Shown: in pieces, positions 13,311 through 25,400 of the stretch | Numbering within the stretch: the stretch's first letter is position 1 | How the letters are laid out: each line of letters starts with the position of its first letter | Source of the DNA: Fratercula arctica | Taxonomy: Eukaryota; Chordata; Aves; Charadriiformes; Alcidae | Assembly: GCA_947846985.1 (NCBI GenBank) | Contig: CANTUZ010000007.1 | Span: forward strand, 32,306,355 to 32,370,354 | Reading direction: 5' to 3' | Length of the DNA: 64,000 bases | The notes under the pieces: generated by a model | The model's input: the letters and a program-made list of their open reading frames with translations, nothing else | Told to the model about the DNA's origin: nothing | Database searches by the model: none | Translations under genes and position numbers: made by a program

Positions 13311-15738
13311 CCTGACATCATCTTCCACACAGTGCAAGAAAATATTTACTTAGCTCCTTGACATGAATTGTCACAAAGCCTTTGGAACAAAAAATTGAGG
13401 AAAGCGAGGAATTGAAATGGAGTAACTTGATTTAAAGAATTTAGCCCCTTTTCTGGGTGCGGGATTTAGATTTGTAACTTTGTCAGATGCTTTCTTATAA
13501 TGTCCAGACTGGCCACAGACACCTCTAATCTCTGTTCTTCAGTGAAGTGCTTACGCACAAATCAATAAGAGAATTGCCTGGAATATCCAAAACTGGAAGA
13601 TGATCCTCTTGCATCATCATCTAGATATTTTCTTTGCACAAGTGAGCATTTCTGTGTGTGAATTAAGCTACTGCATTTATTTTCCAGGCAGCTTCCTGGG
13701 GCGCGTTGTTTCTGATGCTTTTCCATGCAAAGTGCTGCAGAGCAGGCAATACTTGGAATAATCTCCCTGAAAACTGCTTATTGTTCCACACAGACGTTAC
13801 CAACTGTAATTCTTATTAGGTCTAAAATAACTTTTTATTCTTTCTGCCCCTCCCAGCACAGGAGAGGGCACCGACGGGCTCCTTGGTGTCGGAGCGGTGA
13901 ATTCCCACCCGGGGAGGACAACGGCTTCTGCACGGTGCAGGTGAGGTGCCAAGGGCAGCCTGGGGCTTCTCGCCGCCTTCACGTAGAGTTGATAGAATTG
14001 TATTTATCCACAAAGAGGCAGTAAGGGTTTTCTTTCCAGACTGTTCTAGTGATGTGTCAAAAAGTTTTATTTCTCCGTTTGTCTCCCGTATCCACCACTC
14101 GTCTTCCTGCCTCAGTCCAGCTCCTGCTTTTGTTCACCTCTGGAGAGCACAGCCAGGTGTTTTTCAGCATCTCCTCTGGAAAACTGCCACATCTGCGGAG
14201 CTCAGGAAAGTGGGACCCATCAGTGCCAGCTGGGGGGGGCTGTCTTTGTCTCTCATCCATTGCTTTTTTACTGAAATTAGATTCTTCTGAAGTTATATTC
14301 CCTTAAAGGGTTTACCTGGCTCTAACAGGTCTAGGATGTTTTTCAGTTTTTGGATAATTTTGGACAAATTTTTAAGGTTCATGGGCTTTATACAGGTTGT
14401 CAGGCAGGTGGACTCTTTTCCACTCTCTGGGCATGTAGCCCCAAATCGCCCACTCGTGTCTGCATGTAAGGCGGGGTAAAAAGGTCAGAGTAGTCCTAGA
14501 TCATGTTTCTGAAGATTGGTGGTGTATAACAATTATTAACAATTTCTGTAATGGTGCAGGTTACAGACACGGGACCAAACACCTGCAGTGAACCTCCTCA
14601 GGCGAAATTCTCCTCGGCTTCAATCACGGTTTTTCCGGAGAAGAGACTGCTGGCTGCGCTCAAGGCGATACGCATGTTCCTGGCTTAAGAGGCACTTATA
14701 ATCTACTGCTAAGAGACTTATTAGCAATGTAAAAATGAATTTGAAGCAAGAAAAGTATTCTTCCTAGAAGAAATGTATTTTTTGTAAAATTAGTTTTGCT
14801 GACAGAAGTAATTGTGCTAACTCCTTGTGACTATGGATGTTATTTGTTGCCCCTTATCTTACCAAAGCAAAGGGTGCCAAGTACTTTGAACTTTGTAAAT
14901 AATTGTTTCCAAAGTGTTGGGTTTTTTCTCCATAAATTCTTTAGAGAAAAGCTGGCCTCTAATCCTTTCTCTTCCAAAGCTTTTACAGCCCAGTTTCTTC
15001 CCACTCTGGATGTCTTTTATTTCCCGTTTTCAGGTTTTAATATTTCTTAGATATTATAAAAGTCTCTTTTAAGGGTAAATGTAGAACTTTTGCTCAGATT
15101 GGGAAAATCATTCCTAAAGCTTTAATAACTTGGAGAGAGAGAGAGAAAAATGAACTTTATTTCACACTGCCGCAGTTGCTGGGGCTTGGAGATGAGCATC
15201 TGAGAGCCCAAACTGTGACGCCGGTGCCCAGAGCAGGGGTCCTGGCCATCGGTCTTGCCATTTTTTCTTGCTCCAGGCACCCAGCGAGTGCAAAGAGCTG
15301 GCAGAAGGGTTGACCCTTCATTTTTTGTTCACGTCTTCTGGGACGGAGAGGAGCTGGGAGCTGCTCTGCCCCTTCCATCCCAACCCACCAGTGCTCGCTG
15401 TCCCCTCTGGCACTGAGGAGAGGGGAACGGTTTTCCTGCAATGACAATTTTTCTTGGGTTTATTTCACTTCTGCAGCCACAGCAACAAATATTAACCCAG
15501 AAACAGGACAGAAAGCTCTCCCAGAGTGTGCATTATTAAAGCAGCCTCAGAGGCCTGCAGGAAATCCATGCTTATTATTTACATAAATACAAGCAAACTC
15601 ACGGATGTGGGAAAACTGAAATGCTGGAAAAGCAAGACGTGACTTACTTCATCACCCTGCAAAGTTGAACGTGAATGCTTTTACTTAGCTATCTGCTATC
15701 TGTCTCTTTGTTTACTTATTTTGGCAAAAGACACAAAT
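13311..15738. other. Unique sequence with a GC-rich, splice-framed segment at 13.86-13.94 kb
   Basis: Mostly unique. Around 13840-13985 the sequence becomes CpG-rich, and 13857-13940 is bounded by a strong acceptor-like tract and a GTGAGG donor-like site; see the findings. Overlapping opens on both strands between 13.7 and 14.3 kb (99, 114 and 85 codons) match no family I know. A (GA)7 run sits at 15132-15145. Confidence 0.5.
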
Positions 15739-16060
15739 AATGAGAAATGTATGTTGCCTAAGTTGAAAGGGACCTTTCAGATCATCGAGTCCAACCATCA
15801 ACCTAACTCTGACAAAAACCATCACTAAACCATATCTCTAAGCACTATGCCTACCCATCTTTTAAATACCTCCAGGGATGGTGCCTCAACCACTTCCCTG
15901 GGCAGCCTGTTCCAATGCTTAATAACCCTTTCAGTGTAAAAATTTTTCCTAATATCCAATCTAAACCTCCCCTGGCACAACTTGAGCCCATTTCCTCTTG
16001 TCCTATCACCTGTTACTTGGGAGAAGAGACTGACCCCCATCTCTCTACAACCTCCTTTCA
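15739..16060 (-). mobile_element. CR1 LINE, 3' end, 5'-truncated, antisense
   Basis: In plus orientation the segment carries landmarks of avian CR1 3' ends: GGGACCTTTCAGATCATCGA, GAGTCCAACCATCAACCTAA, CTCCAGGGATGGTGCC, CTGGGCAGCCTGTTCCAATG and CCTCTTGTCCTATCACCTG. The element therefore lies on the minus strand with its 3' terminus at about 15739. The first bases read as a diverged version of the short tandem tail that CR1 uses instead of poly-A. The body stops near 16060, a 5' truncation of the usual kind for CR1 target-primed insertion. No target-site duplication is evident, as is common for CR1. Subfamily assignment needs alignment to a repeat library. Confidence 0.93.
15825..16040 (-). pseudogene. 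CR1 ORF2 C-terminal remnant (71 codons)
   Basis: The frame encodes the C-terminal tail of the CR1 ORF2 polyprotein, downstream of the endonuclease and reverse-transcriptase domains. Diagnostic motifs in order are TRGNG (about residue 14-18), [25 protein letters not shown] and a final LRDMV followed by a stop, which is the family's normal end. The frame stays open upstream of the listed methionine to the truncation point near 16060, so the methionine is internal and not a real start. The endonuclease and catalytic domains are absent, so the remnant cannot act. Lack of stops or frameshifts in the retained part suggests an insertion that is not very old, although the stretch is short. Confidence 0.85.
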
Positions 16061-16734
16061 GAAAAATAAATGACAGCTTCCTGTGCTTGCATTGCCACTG
16101 GAGCAGGGGTGGGTATTAAATCCCAGTCTTCAGCCTAAGGCAGCAACCTAAACCAGGGAGCAGCACAGCCCAGGCATCCATGGGCAACTTCTGGAGTCGC
16201 AGGAGCTTCATAGCAGATCCCAAAGGAAGGATCTTTGTTGAGACACCTTGCTGTGTCAGTCTCAAACTGGGCACACAAAAACCCCATGGTCAGTGTAGGG
16301 CTCGTCAGCCCTTTGCCTAGTCAAGATCCGGCTGCTGTTGAGGGATGCTGATGTGTTTGTGCTATGGTGCTGGTCCCCAGCTGTCCTCCAACGCCAAGGG
16401 GGGGAAGGTAATTCCTGTTGAGAGCAGCGGTGAGACTTACTACTTGAGTCTTCAAGTGAGAACTTGATGGTCGAGGCTCCCACCAAGACTGACTGATCTT
16501 CTCTCCTTCCCCTCTTCCAAAGCCAGCGGTTTCATGTCTTAGATGCCACCAGCAGCTCCCCAGGCACTTGGCTGATGGTTTGCTCCCTGACCCATTTGAA
16601 GTGGGAAGGAATTTAAAATTTCCGGATTGTTTTTTTTTTTCTTAAAAAAAAAAAAAGAGTTTATGATTTTTAAGAAGGCACCTTACAGCAGAGCCCAAAC
16701 GGGAATGTTTGCGTTCGATACCATCCATCCATCA
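16061..16734. other. Unique sequence downstream of the CR1 copy
   Basis: No gene is recognised. The bases 16092-16160 loosely resemble a diverged tRNA-derived SINE but are too degraded to call. A T11-CTT-A13 segment at 16630-16656 can fold on itself. Confidence 0.5.
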
Positions 16735-16882
16735 ACGCCGCGACACGGAGGGAGCGGCTGCCCCAGCTCCTCGCGTGGCGGTGGACAGAAGGAGCTGTCA
16801 GGGAGCCACGTGCGGCCGCCGTGCCGAGCCGGGCGGGAGCCGTGCTGGCAGAGATCCTTCCCGCAGAGGGGATTTCTGCGCT
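16735..16882. promoter_or_regulatory. Short CpG-dense patch
   Basis: I count roughly 18 CpG dinucleotides in about 150 bases, including a GCGGCCGC site near 16813, in a window where CpG is otherwise sparse. The patch is shorter than the usual CpG-island length threshold and no gene starts beside it in a recognisable way. The two plus opens through it (16627-16884 and 16709-16903) are arginine- and glycine-rich, as expected from composition. It may be an orphan island, an unannotated promoter, or a GC-biased hotspot. Confidence 0.45.
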
Positions 16883-17560
16883 GACAATTTTTGGCTCCTT
16901 TAGGTTACTTTAGAGCTGCACAGAATATGTAATGTTCTGCACCCGCGGAGGGGCTGACAGGGAACTTAAATACAGATTGCAAAGATAGATCATCTCCCAG
17001 CATCACTTTGTTTTCTGCTGCTCTAAAATCATTTTACTTGTTCCTGCAGCTCCTATAAAGCCAGAAGAGCTCTCTATATTTGCTTCCCGGATGCCTTTTT
17101 CTCCTCTGCTTACAACTATAAAAGCAGCTTTTCATGCTCCAAATCAGAGATAAATTGAAATCGCTGCTGAAGACATAAAACACAAGGCTAATCAAATTGT
17201 AGCACAGGAAGCAGCCTTCAGCCAGTGCATTTTTTGAGAGCTATTTTTAGAATATATTTTTATTTTGTCACTCCATATGGGAAGTCAAATCCATATGGTT
17301 TGGGAGAATGGAAGGTTGTGCTTTTATAGGGATCTCGCAAAGCATCCCTGCTCTGCCACGTACTTAAACGTTTGCTTAAATCCAATTGTCTGTGATGGGA
17401 CTGGAGCACATGAACTCCTCGTGACTGGGGCCTCGGGCCCTGTCTGAGGTTGTAAGAGTATTACTCCCTCCTGAGATGTAAAACTATTCTATATTCGTTA
17501 AATCGGTCTCCAGTTAACTTGGATCTTCTTAATTACGACTTTTCTTATTCACATAACTTC
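16883..17560. other. Unique sequence, no gene recognised
   Basis: AT-leaning unique DNA between the CpG patch and the microsatellite. No supported coding frame, RNA gene or repeat is visible. Confidence 0.55.
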
Positions 17561-17710
17561 CTTTTTTTCCTTTATCTTTTTCTTTTTCTTTTTCTTTTTC
17601 TTCTTTTTCTTTTTCTTTTTCTTTTTCTTTTTCTTTTTCTTTTTCTTTTTCTTTTTCTTTTTCTTCTTTTTCTTTTTCTTTTTCTTTTTCTTTTCTTCCT
17701 TTCTTCTCCA
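17561..17710. repeat. (CTTTTT)n polypyrimidine microsatellite
   Basis: The plus strand is almost pure C/T. From 17576 the C residues fall every 6 bases: four CTTTTT units (17576-17599), a CTT interruption (17600-17602), ten units (17603-17662), a second CTT (17663-17665), four units (17666-17689), then a decaying CTTTT/CTT edge. The tract is a mirror repeat and could adopt a triplex (H-DNA) form. The long lysine/glutamate-rich and leucine/phenylalanine-rich opens across it on both strands are artefacts of the repeat. Confidence 0.95.
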
Positions 17711-20700
17711 TCGTTTGGATGCCCTGATGAGTGTGTTTGATCCAGTACCAGGCAGGATGGGAAGCTGAGCATCCATAGCCATCGCTCTCCTGCTCTTCAC
17801 AGTAGGTGTGCAAATATCCTGTAAATATCGAGATTAATATGGTGTTGGGGAATATGACTGTATTCTGCCCACAACACCACGGCACCTTCTGAGAATGCTG
17901 ATGAAGCAATAATTGGCTGGAAAAGGTGGTATACTTCTGATAAACTAAATGCATAGAATTAGAAACATGCCCTCAGTGTTAATCCACCAGGATATCCATT
18001 TTACTTGTGTTTTAGGTTGTTCCATGAGACTTCACCAAAAATTTTGTTTCTTTTAAGGAGTTTTGTGGGATGGTTAGAAACACTGGCATAAAATTTCTAA
18101 CCTGGTAAATTCCAGAGGATCATTTTATGAATATTTTTTATTGTTATCCTGGAGTTTCTTCCCTGTGCAGTTTCTCAGAAGGTGGAATTGAACAAACTAA
18201 ATTTAAAATGTGTTATTTATTACAAAATTTACCTGAGCCTGTGTTTTTTGTGCTCCCAACTCTAACACCGACTGTGGTATTGAGGTACCATTTTTACCAG
18301 CAAATAGGGAAGCCCCTAAAGCAGCAGCACATGTGATAACAGTCATGGGGGGACTTGTGTTTTTCAGTCTCACCAAGTCCTTAGAGATGTCTGGATCAGC
18401 CTGTTGGCTGCTGAATGCCCAAATCCATAATTAATAATCGTCTTTGAAACTCAAAGGGCTCCTGAGGTGCCTGGGCTCCCCCCAGGCTGGCAGGCAAGCT
18501 GCAGGCAGGAGAAATGCAAATCAGGAAGGGTTTTATCCTGTGCTTCACCCCAGCTGTATGCACAGAAAGGCAGGCAGTGCTGCGTGGCAGGCAAGAGGCA
18601 AAGGTAAATCGCACGTCGGTTAGTATGAAATGCTTAAATAACCATTTTAATATGTCTGAGATGATAGCTGACTGTGTCTACAAGTGATCTGCAAGACATA
18701 GCAAAATGCAGCTGGATGCTTTTATGTGTAGTATAATGGGCTGAGGCTCAGAAATTTGGGTGGTGTGGATCGCCCAGGTTCCGCATAGCAAATACCTGGC
18801 TAAAGGAGAAGTCATTTGCTGTGTTACTTTTGATTCAAGAGTTGTATTTGGACTCAACATGGAAGCAGAGATAATGGAAGAGCATGGCATTGGCAGTTAA
18901 TATTTCTATGTTTTTTTTTTCCCTTAGGAAACAATTCTCCATCCTTATTTTTGGACAAAGTGCGATGGGAACGGGGCTGCACAGTGGAGAACTCAGTGTG
19001 GCAGAAGGATGGGAAGCATGGAGATTTCCGAGATGCTTTAAATGTTGCTTCCACCAAGTAGAAGGGATATTATACTAAAATTGTTCATCAAAACTGAGAC
19101 CTCATATGGATTATTTTATTAGAAAGTCAAGAAAACAGCCACTGATTTTTTCCCCCCACAAATATAAAGCAGAGATCTTGCATAAGAGGAGACAATGTTA
19201 AAATAAGCAAGCACCAGAAGGGGCTAGAAGGAAAAGCCTGAGGTTAGAGCAGAGAGAAACTGTCAAAAGTTTTAAAAGAAATTTTATGAAGCCCTATTTG
19301 TATTCAAAATCTATGATAATTTTGAAAGCAAAATAACTACTGTTAGATTATTTGCTCAAAGTAACTTTATAGTCAGAAACCCCCCCATCACTTATATCCC
19401 ACTTTCAAAAATATATTCTATACCATTCTGAAATCCCAAAAGACAATAGAAATCACCTGGATTTATGATGTGTGGGTGTATTGGAATGAGATGCAAGTAG
19501 CTGGGCTTTCCCAGAACTGTTATTCTAGAATATTTGAACAACTCAACTTTTGGACCAGGTGCTTGGGTTGTGTGTGTGTGACGTGGGTACGTGAGCACTA
19601 CGGGGTGGGCTCGTGCTGTCGCTGCGTTTCCTGTACATCGCTTAGCACAGCGGGGCATCATGGCCCCAGTAAAGCCAACCAAGAGTTTGCCAGTGCCTTC
19701 AGTGCAGCCAGAATTTCATCCCAGGCTGGGAGCAGCTGATGCAGAGTGCCACGGGCTGGTGACCTGAAGCAATTTCAAGTTAGTGACGTAGAAGTGAAAA
19801 AATTCCTTGTCACATAACTGATCTCATCGGCAACGCAGCGTACCCAGATTTCACTTTGGATTTTATACTGAGTTTCCGTTCACATTGCAACTACGTAGGT
19901 AATATGTTAAGGAATTATTCTTAAAAAAGTAAAGAATTAATTTCTTTAAGAGATGGGCGATTTGTAGAAGACATTTGTGTAATTTTGCATTCTATATGTG
20001 ATTTATATTTATAAATAAATTTGCATAAAATCTCCAGCTCTGGATGTCATAGTTCTATTTTATCTTTAATTCAGATGCTCAAGAAATGTAAATTATTTTT
20101 ACAGCTAAATAAAAGCTATACAAAGCTGCCAGGAAAGAATAATGAGGTACACATTGTGCCATGCAGCCATGATAAATCCAGCAGCACCATGGTTACAGTC
20201 AAAATGTGAGGCCATCAGCAACCAGGGAATATCAGCACACACAGATTCGTCTGACTAGATTTAGCAAACTGATCTTAATGGGGGAAGCTCATGCCACTAG
20301 GTCAGCAAGAGAAAATATTTACCTGAAAGACCGACAGGCACCTAAAACGAGGAGGAACAGTTGGTTTATATAGCAAGGCGTTATTATAGATTAAAAACAT
20401 CAGCTGTAGTTGGTTCTACATAGTACGGCTCCGCATGTGTGCTTTGCAGAAATAAAGATATCAGCATTCCTGTAACATGGCAAGGTTTGCAAGCTATTGC
20501 TGTGTTTGCTAATGATAGTATGGGCTTTATAAAATATGGCTTGGTCATGAGGATGGCACCAGTGAGAAGGTATGTTTGCACCTCCTTAGTCGTTGTGGTG
20601 AAAGGCTTCAGTGCCATGGCTCTGGATCAACTAATATCTTAAGAAATGGGTTCACCTCATTAGAAATTAACTCAAACAGGAGGAGATAATTGTACCAAAT

Positions 20701-22099
20701 GAGGGTGTGAAGAGCTTCAGCTGATGGTAATCAAAGGAAAGTAAATAAAAGGTGCACTGAGCTCATATGGCCCTTTTCCTGAGGAGGAAGCTGAAGAGAT
20801 AAAATGCCTGGATTTTCGAGAGGACAAACCATGCTTTCCGTGACTTGCTGTGACTGGTGCCAGGTAGGTCTCATCACTCTCTGGTTTTGTCTCATCTCTG
20901 ACTATGTTTCCCAGTAATACTTGTTTTTTTGGTGTGTGCTTTTGTTATTTTTTTGCTGCTGGAAGTGTCTTAGTCTATCCTGCTCTTTAAAGTTTGTATG
21001 CAATGAACTAAAGATGATATCCACAGCACTGCTGGCTTGTTGCTATTCCCTGTTTGCTGAATTACAGTGGTCTTGCTTTAACTAAATTTGGTATTGAGGT
21101 CAAACAGCTCCAAGTGTGGCTTTCCAGGAGCTGGGTGGCTGCTCCAAGGCTCTCTGCAGGAGGAGGCAATGATGAAGGGGTGTGTCCAGTGTTTTCTGGA
21201 TAACCAAATGCAAAGGACGTTTAGAGGAAGCAGCTGTGATGGGCTGTCCTGTAGCGACTAAACTTTGCAGAATCTGTTTGCTCTAGAGCTGTTGCTATTA
21301 AATTTTTTTTTGTGGCAAAGCGTTGCAGGGTGTATAGCAAACCTTGTGTTTTGGGATCTGCTGCTTTTCCCCTTTGGGTTTCCTCTTCCAGATAAAAGAG
21401 AAGCAACTGTTTTGTGATAAGTCTTATCCTGGCACCAGAGGGGATGCTGTGTGATGCTGAGCACCTTGTCAAGAAGGAGCTGAGCCTTTTAGGCCCTGTT
21501 TAAGTGCCGCTGGGTCCTCAGCATCCTGAAGAAGTGAACCCTGTGATGCTCAGTTTTCTGAAGCGTGTGGACAACAGTTTGCCGTGAATAGGGACAGCCT
21601 AAAACTTGCATCAAAAGAAATGCTTTGTCTTGCTGAATCAGGGCAGTGAATGCGTGTGCATCTCGGAGAGTGTGGACAGGCCTGTTGACTCCTAAGGACC
21701 ACTCATGTGCCTTAATTGAGTATGTGCATGAATGCTTAACGGGTTGGGATCAGCATAAACATCCCTGAATGTCAAGCTCTCTTCTGTGTGTATTTTGTAA
21801 AGCTAATGACCACCAGGCATTAAAAACTTGGTTCTGGTCTTTGGAGATGCTGAGGCATCTTATTTCATATTTTTAAAGGTGAATGCCTTCACCTTAAAAC
21901 AAAATGCCTTTATTCCAGAGATGCTGGAAAATAGAAAAATGGAGAGCTGTGAACTTGATGTCCTTGGAAATTTAAGATTTTTTTTAGATGTCCATAACTT
22001 AAAAAAGGAAGCAAAGAATGCTGCTTAGAAACATGTAAAAACAAAAAAAAATCATGCTCAGCAGACAGCTCTTATGACAAGGCTCTGCCCAGAGTGAAT
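17711..22099. other. Unique sequence, no gene recognised
   Basis: No frame resembles a known protein. At 20384-20642 both strands are open for 67-77 codons over the same bases, which argues for chance rather than coding. Around 19392-19739 a locally GC-rich segment carries a (GT)n run near 19570. Short A/T runs occur but no transposon is recognisable. Confidence 0.55.
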
Positions 22100-22480
22100 T
22101 TTTATGCTTGAGTTATAAACCCTTGAAAAATGGGGATCCTAATGCAGAAGCTGACGCAGCTTTAACTAAAGCAGCTCTAGTAAGTGCTGCTATAATTATT
22201 TGCTCATTAATTACAAATTTTGCAAGACACGAGAGTAACACAAATTGGAAAATAGGAATAATTATCAGTAATAATGCCACAGAAGCTGGACACATTGAAA
22301 GTATCTTCCTCTTTAAATTTAATAATAGCAAGACAGCTAGGAAACTAATAAGAAATACATAATTGAAAATTAACCTTGCAAATCTGCTGTTAATAAACCA
22401 TGGTACTCTCGCGTTACAATAATTTTACAGAGCCCTTAATTTGCATTTGAAGTGTTATTCCAGGTAATACTTCGTGTGTT
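22100..22480. promoter_or_regulatory. Candidate cis-regulatory block with homeodomain and POU-like motifs
   Basis: The segment contains CATTAATTACAAA near 22205, AATAATTATCAG near 22257 and a perfect POU octamer ATTTGCAT at 22439-22446, within ordered, non-repetitive AT-rich sequence. Plus and minus frames are both open across 22108-22362, which is unusual but matches no protein I know. It looks like a vertebrate conserved enhancer, but this is inference. Confidence 0.33.
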
Positions 22481-25400
22481 CACAACAATTAGTATGTCTT
22501 TGAATTAAAACAAAAATGCGAAGGTAGGATTTAGTGTAGCTGAAGAGTACAGAATAGTATATGCTGTAAGTTTTGGTAGCTCAGAGCTTGAATAATTGGA
22601 AACCAAATGTACAATGGTGATTTTTGTGCTGGCTGTTATGCCTGAATGCTGTTTTGTTATTGTTGAATTCGAGTATTGTGGTGTTCTGTGCTTTCATCCT
22701 TAGCTTGTGTAAATATATCAGTCGGGCTGTTGGAACGCTTGCACTTTCTCATCCTCCGAGGTGTGAGGCTTGATTACTTGGGGATGCTTGAAAATACCCA
22801 GTGCGTTGGTAACAGGTAGTGTGTGGTCCTTGAAATACTCTGCTGCAGTGCGTGCTTTTACCGTCATGTTTGAGCAGTTTTAATGGATCTAATGGGGGCA
22901 GGCTGCTGGAGGCACTGGGGTTTGCTGGGCAGGGCAAGTCAGTGTTGCCGGTGGTGTAATGGAAAGGTGCCGCTTTACTGCGAGTTGGCACCTTGTGCCT
23001 GAGGTTTACCTGTGGTTCTCCATTCAAAGGGAAATGCTACTTCCTTAGGGATGTTTTATATCTGTTGCCAATCAACAGAAGTCTGTAAAAAAATCTGTTA
23101 AATCAGTTTGTGAGTAAGGATGAAGAGAATTGTTTATTCAGAACTCAGGCTGAGTCAACTGCTCTTGCTAAATATCTCCCACTCATAAAATAAACCTGAT
23201 GCATATTGCTGCCTGCTCCTTGCATTCTGTCACAGAAACCTCATACATTCGTGGCCAAGAAGTGTTTTACAATTCTAGAGCTTATATCTACTGAGCTGTG
23301 AGTGCTCAACTGAAAAAAAGAGGATGGACTGAAACAAAGAGGAAAATCCCTGACTGCAGGCTTGTACTTACATCACAGTGTTAATGGCAGTGGAGGTATA
23401 TATGGGGTTTCAAAGTTGTGTATGGCCAAGCGGCTTAAAAAAAATAATAACAAAATAACCCGGAGACCTACAGTGTTTGGCATCAGACAGGAGGAACATT
23501 GTACACAAACAATTGGGTTAAGAGTGTGCACTCCAAACAGTGTTTCTGCACAATTCCAAACTCCATCGAGGGCTGCATGTAAAATGTTGGCTTCTTTGTG
23601 CAAACCCACAAATCCTAGGGAAAAGGCCATTAGGGGTCAGCAATTCAGCTGTTTGTCTGCTCACTTTATGTAAGAGGTTAGCAGCAGTATGCTTTTTGTC
23701 CAAAGCCAGCAATAGCAGGAACAGCTTGTTTCTGAAAGGGCTGTGGCTCCCCTAGTAGTGATAGAAGAAGGGGTCCTGAAATAAACCTCGAATGTGGGTA
23801 GTCTTTGATTTGACCTTTTGTCCATTTATTTGGCTATAAGCGTATGCTTAGCGCAGCATTTGACTCCTGTCACTCCCTTCCCTAACAGCCTATATAGCTC
23901 AAGCACCATCAGTGCGGACATTTTTCCTCCATTTCAGTGAGTTTCAGGGAATTTAGAAAACACTGCCATGTGAGACGTGGGACAAGAAGGTGTTTTTGTT
24001 GCCCAAGCTCTTCCCCCAGAGGAGCTCAGGATATTGTATGGAAAAGCAAACCTCCCATCTCCTCGCAGCCTCTGGGTGCATTGCAAATCTCAGTGGCTTC
24101 AGTCCACGCAAGGAAAGGATGGCGAAGTTCCCCTCCAAATGCCTTTGAAATAAGTTTTCATTTTTGTATTTTTTAAGATGTAAGTTGACTTTGAAGTCTC
24201 TTCTGTTTTAGGAGCAAACCATGGAAAGCTCTGAAAGCAGCGAGTAAAGTTTAATTGCAGGAACTCAGTGTGACTGTGTCTGAGTTGAAATGTGCTGATG
24301 TGAGGAGAGCTTCACTTGATCTATGAAGCATTTTTGTGGAGCAGAGTGAGGATGGAGTATCCTCAGCTTAACCCTGGTCAGGATGTAACCATTGTATTTG
24401 TGAACATAAGAATTAACAGCATAGAGTTAAGAGATGACCCAGTGAAGGACAGTTGAAGACTGTTTAGATGCAGCTTCATTCCCATGTCTGTCTGTAGGTC
24501 CTATTGGCAGTTCCCACTGTTGGGGCTGTGCCTAATTTCCCATGAAGGCTCAGAAGCTCAGCCAGCCTCACAACCAAGCACCAAGCAGAGCTTTCTGTGT
24601 GAGCAGAGGCATGTCTTGAGTAAAGAAAGCTTTGAGTGCTGAATGGATGAAGAGAAGCAGGGAGCAGCCAGTCTCTGCTCCAACCTTGAGAAAAAGGAGA
24701 TGGAAAATACCCTCTCCTCCATCTGAGAAACAGGAGGCTGTGGGAGAAATGTGCCTCTTAATGATGCTCCTGAGGCAGCCTCTGCTAGTCATTCCCCATC
24801 AGTATTCTGTTCATCATCATTTTCTCAAGGAAAGTCATAAAGGAACAACATAGCCAAAAGGAAGCTATTTTTAGAAAATGGAGAGATGATTTTTTTCCCG
24901 AACCATTCTGCTGTTATTTATGTTGCGTAGTTCTTGAGTTATTTATTTCAGTGGGAGTTGATGCAAAGTGGGACGGTGTTTAACGTGTGGAAGGATGGTG
25001 AAATCCATCCTACAGCTGTCCTTGCTATTTCAGGGCTGGGCTTTGATAGTCTTTCCAGCCTTCAAATTGGATGGCACTTCTTGGACATTGTCAAAGTGCA
25101 GCTGATCGTGAGGGGCTATTTCTTGTCTCCAGTCCCTTTGGCTTCCAGTGCACTGACCACGCTTCTGCAGTTTGTCGCTGCAGTATATTTTAGCCTGCCA
25201 CTTAACTCACCCATACGCATTTTTAAAACACTAAAAAACAACTGATAATTCAAAGTGCGCTCCAAGGTAAAAATAAATGTTAATACTTTTCATCGATCAA
25301 AGTTAATTTATGCGGACTGGGCTCTGCTTGCAGCTGCAGCAAGGTATAAATGGTGACATCATTGAGCATGAGCTCTGCCAACCTGAGTTAGTGTTGGAAT

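Noticed and set aside
16092..16160. Possible SINE head beside the CR1 insertion
   Set aside because: Resemblance to the antisense tRNA-related SINE head (CCACTGGAGCAGGG, AAATCCCAGTCTTCAGCC) is too weak and gapped to call without alignment.
17529..17954. 141-codon minus open rich in K and E
   Set aside because: Its body is the translation of the (CTTTTT)n microsatellite; the repeat explains both the openness and the composition.
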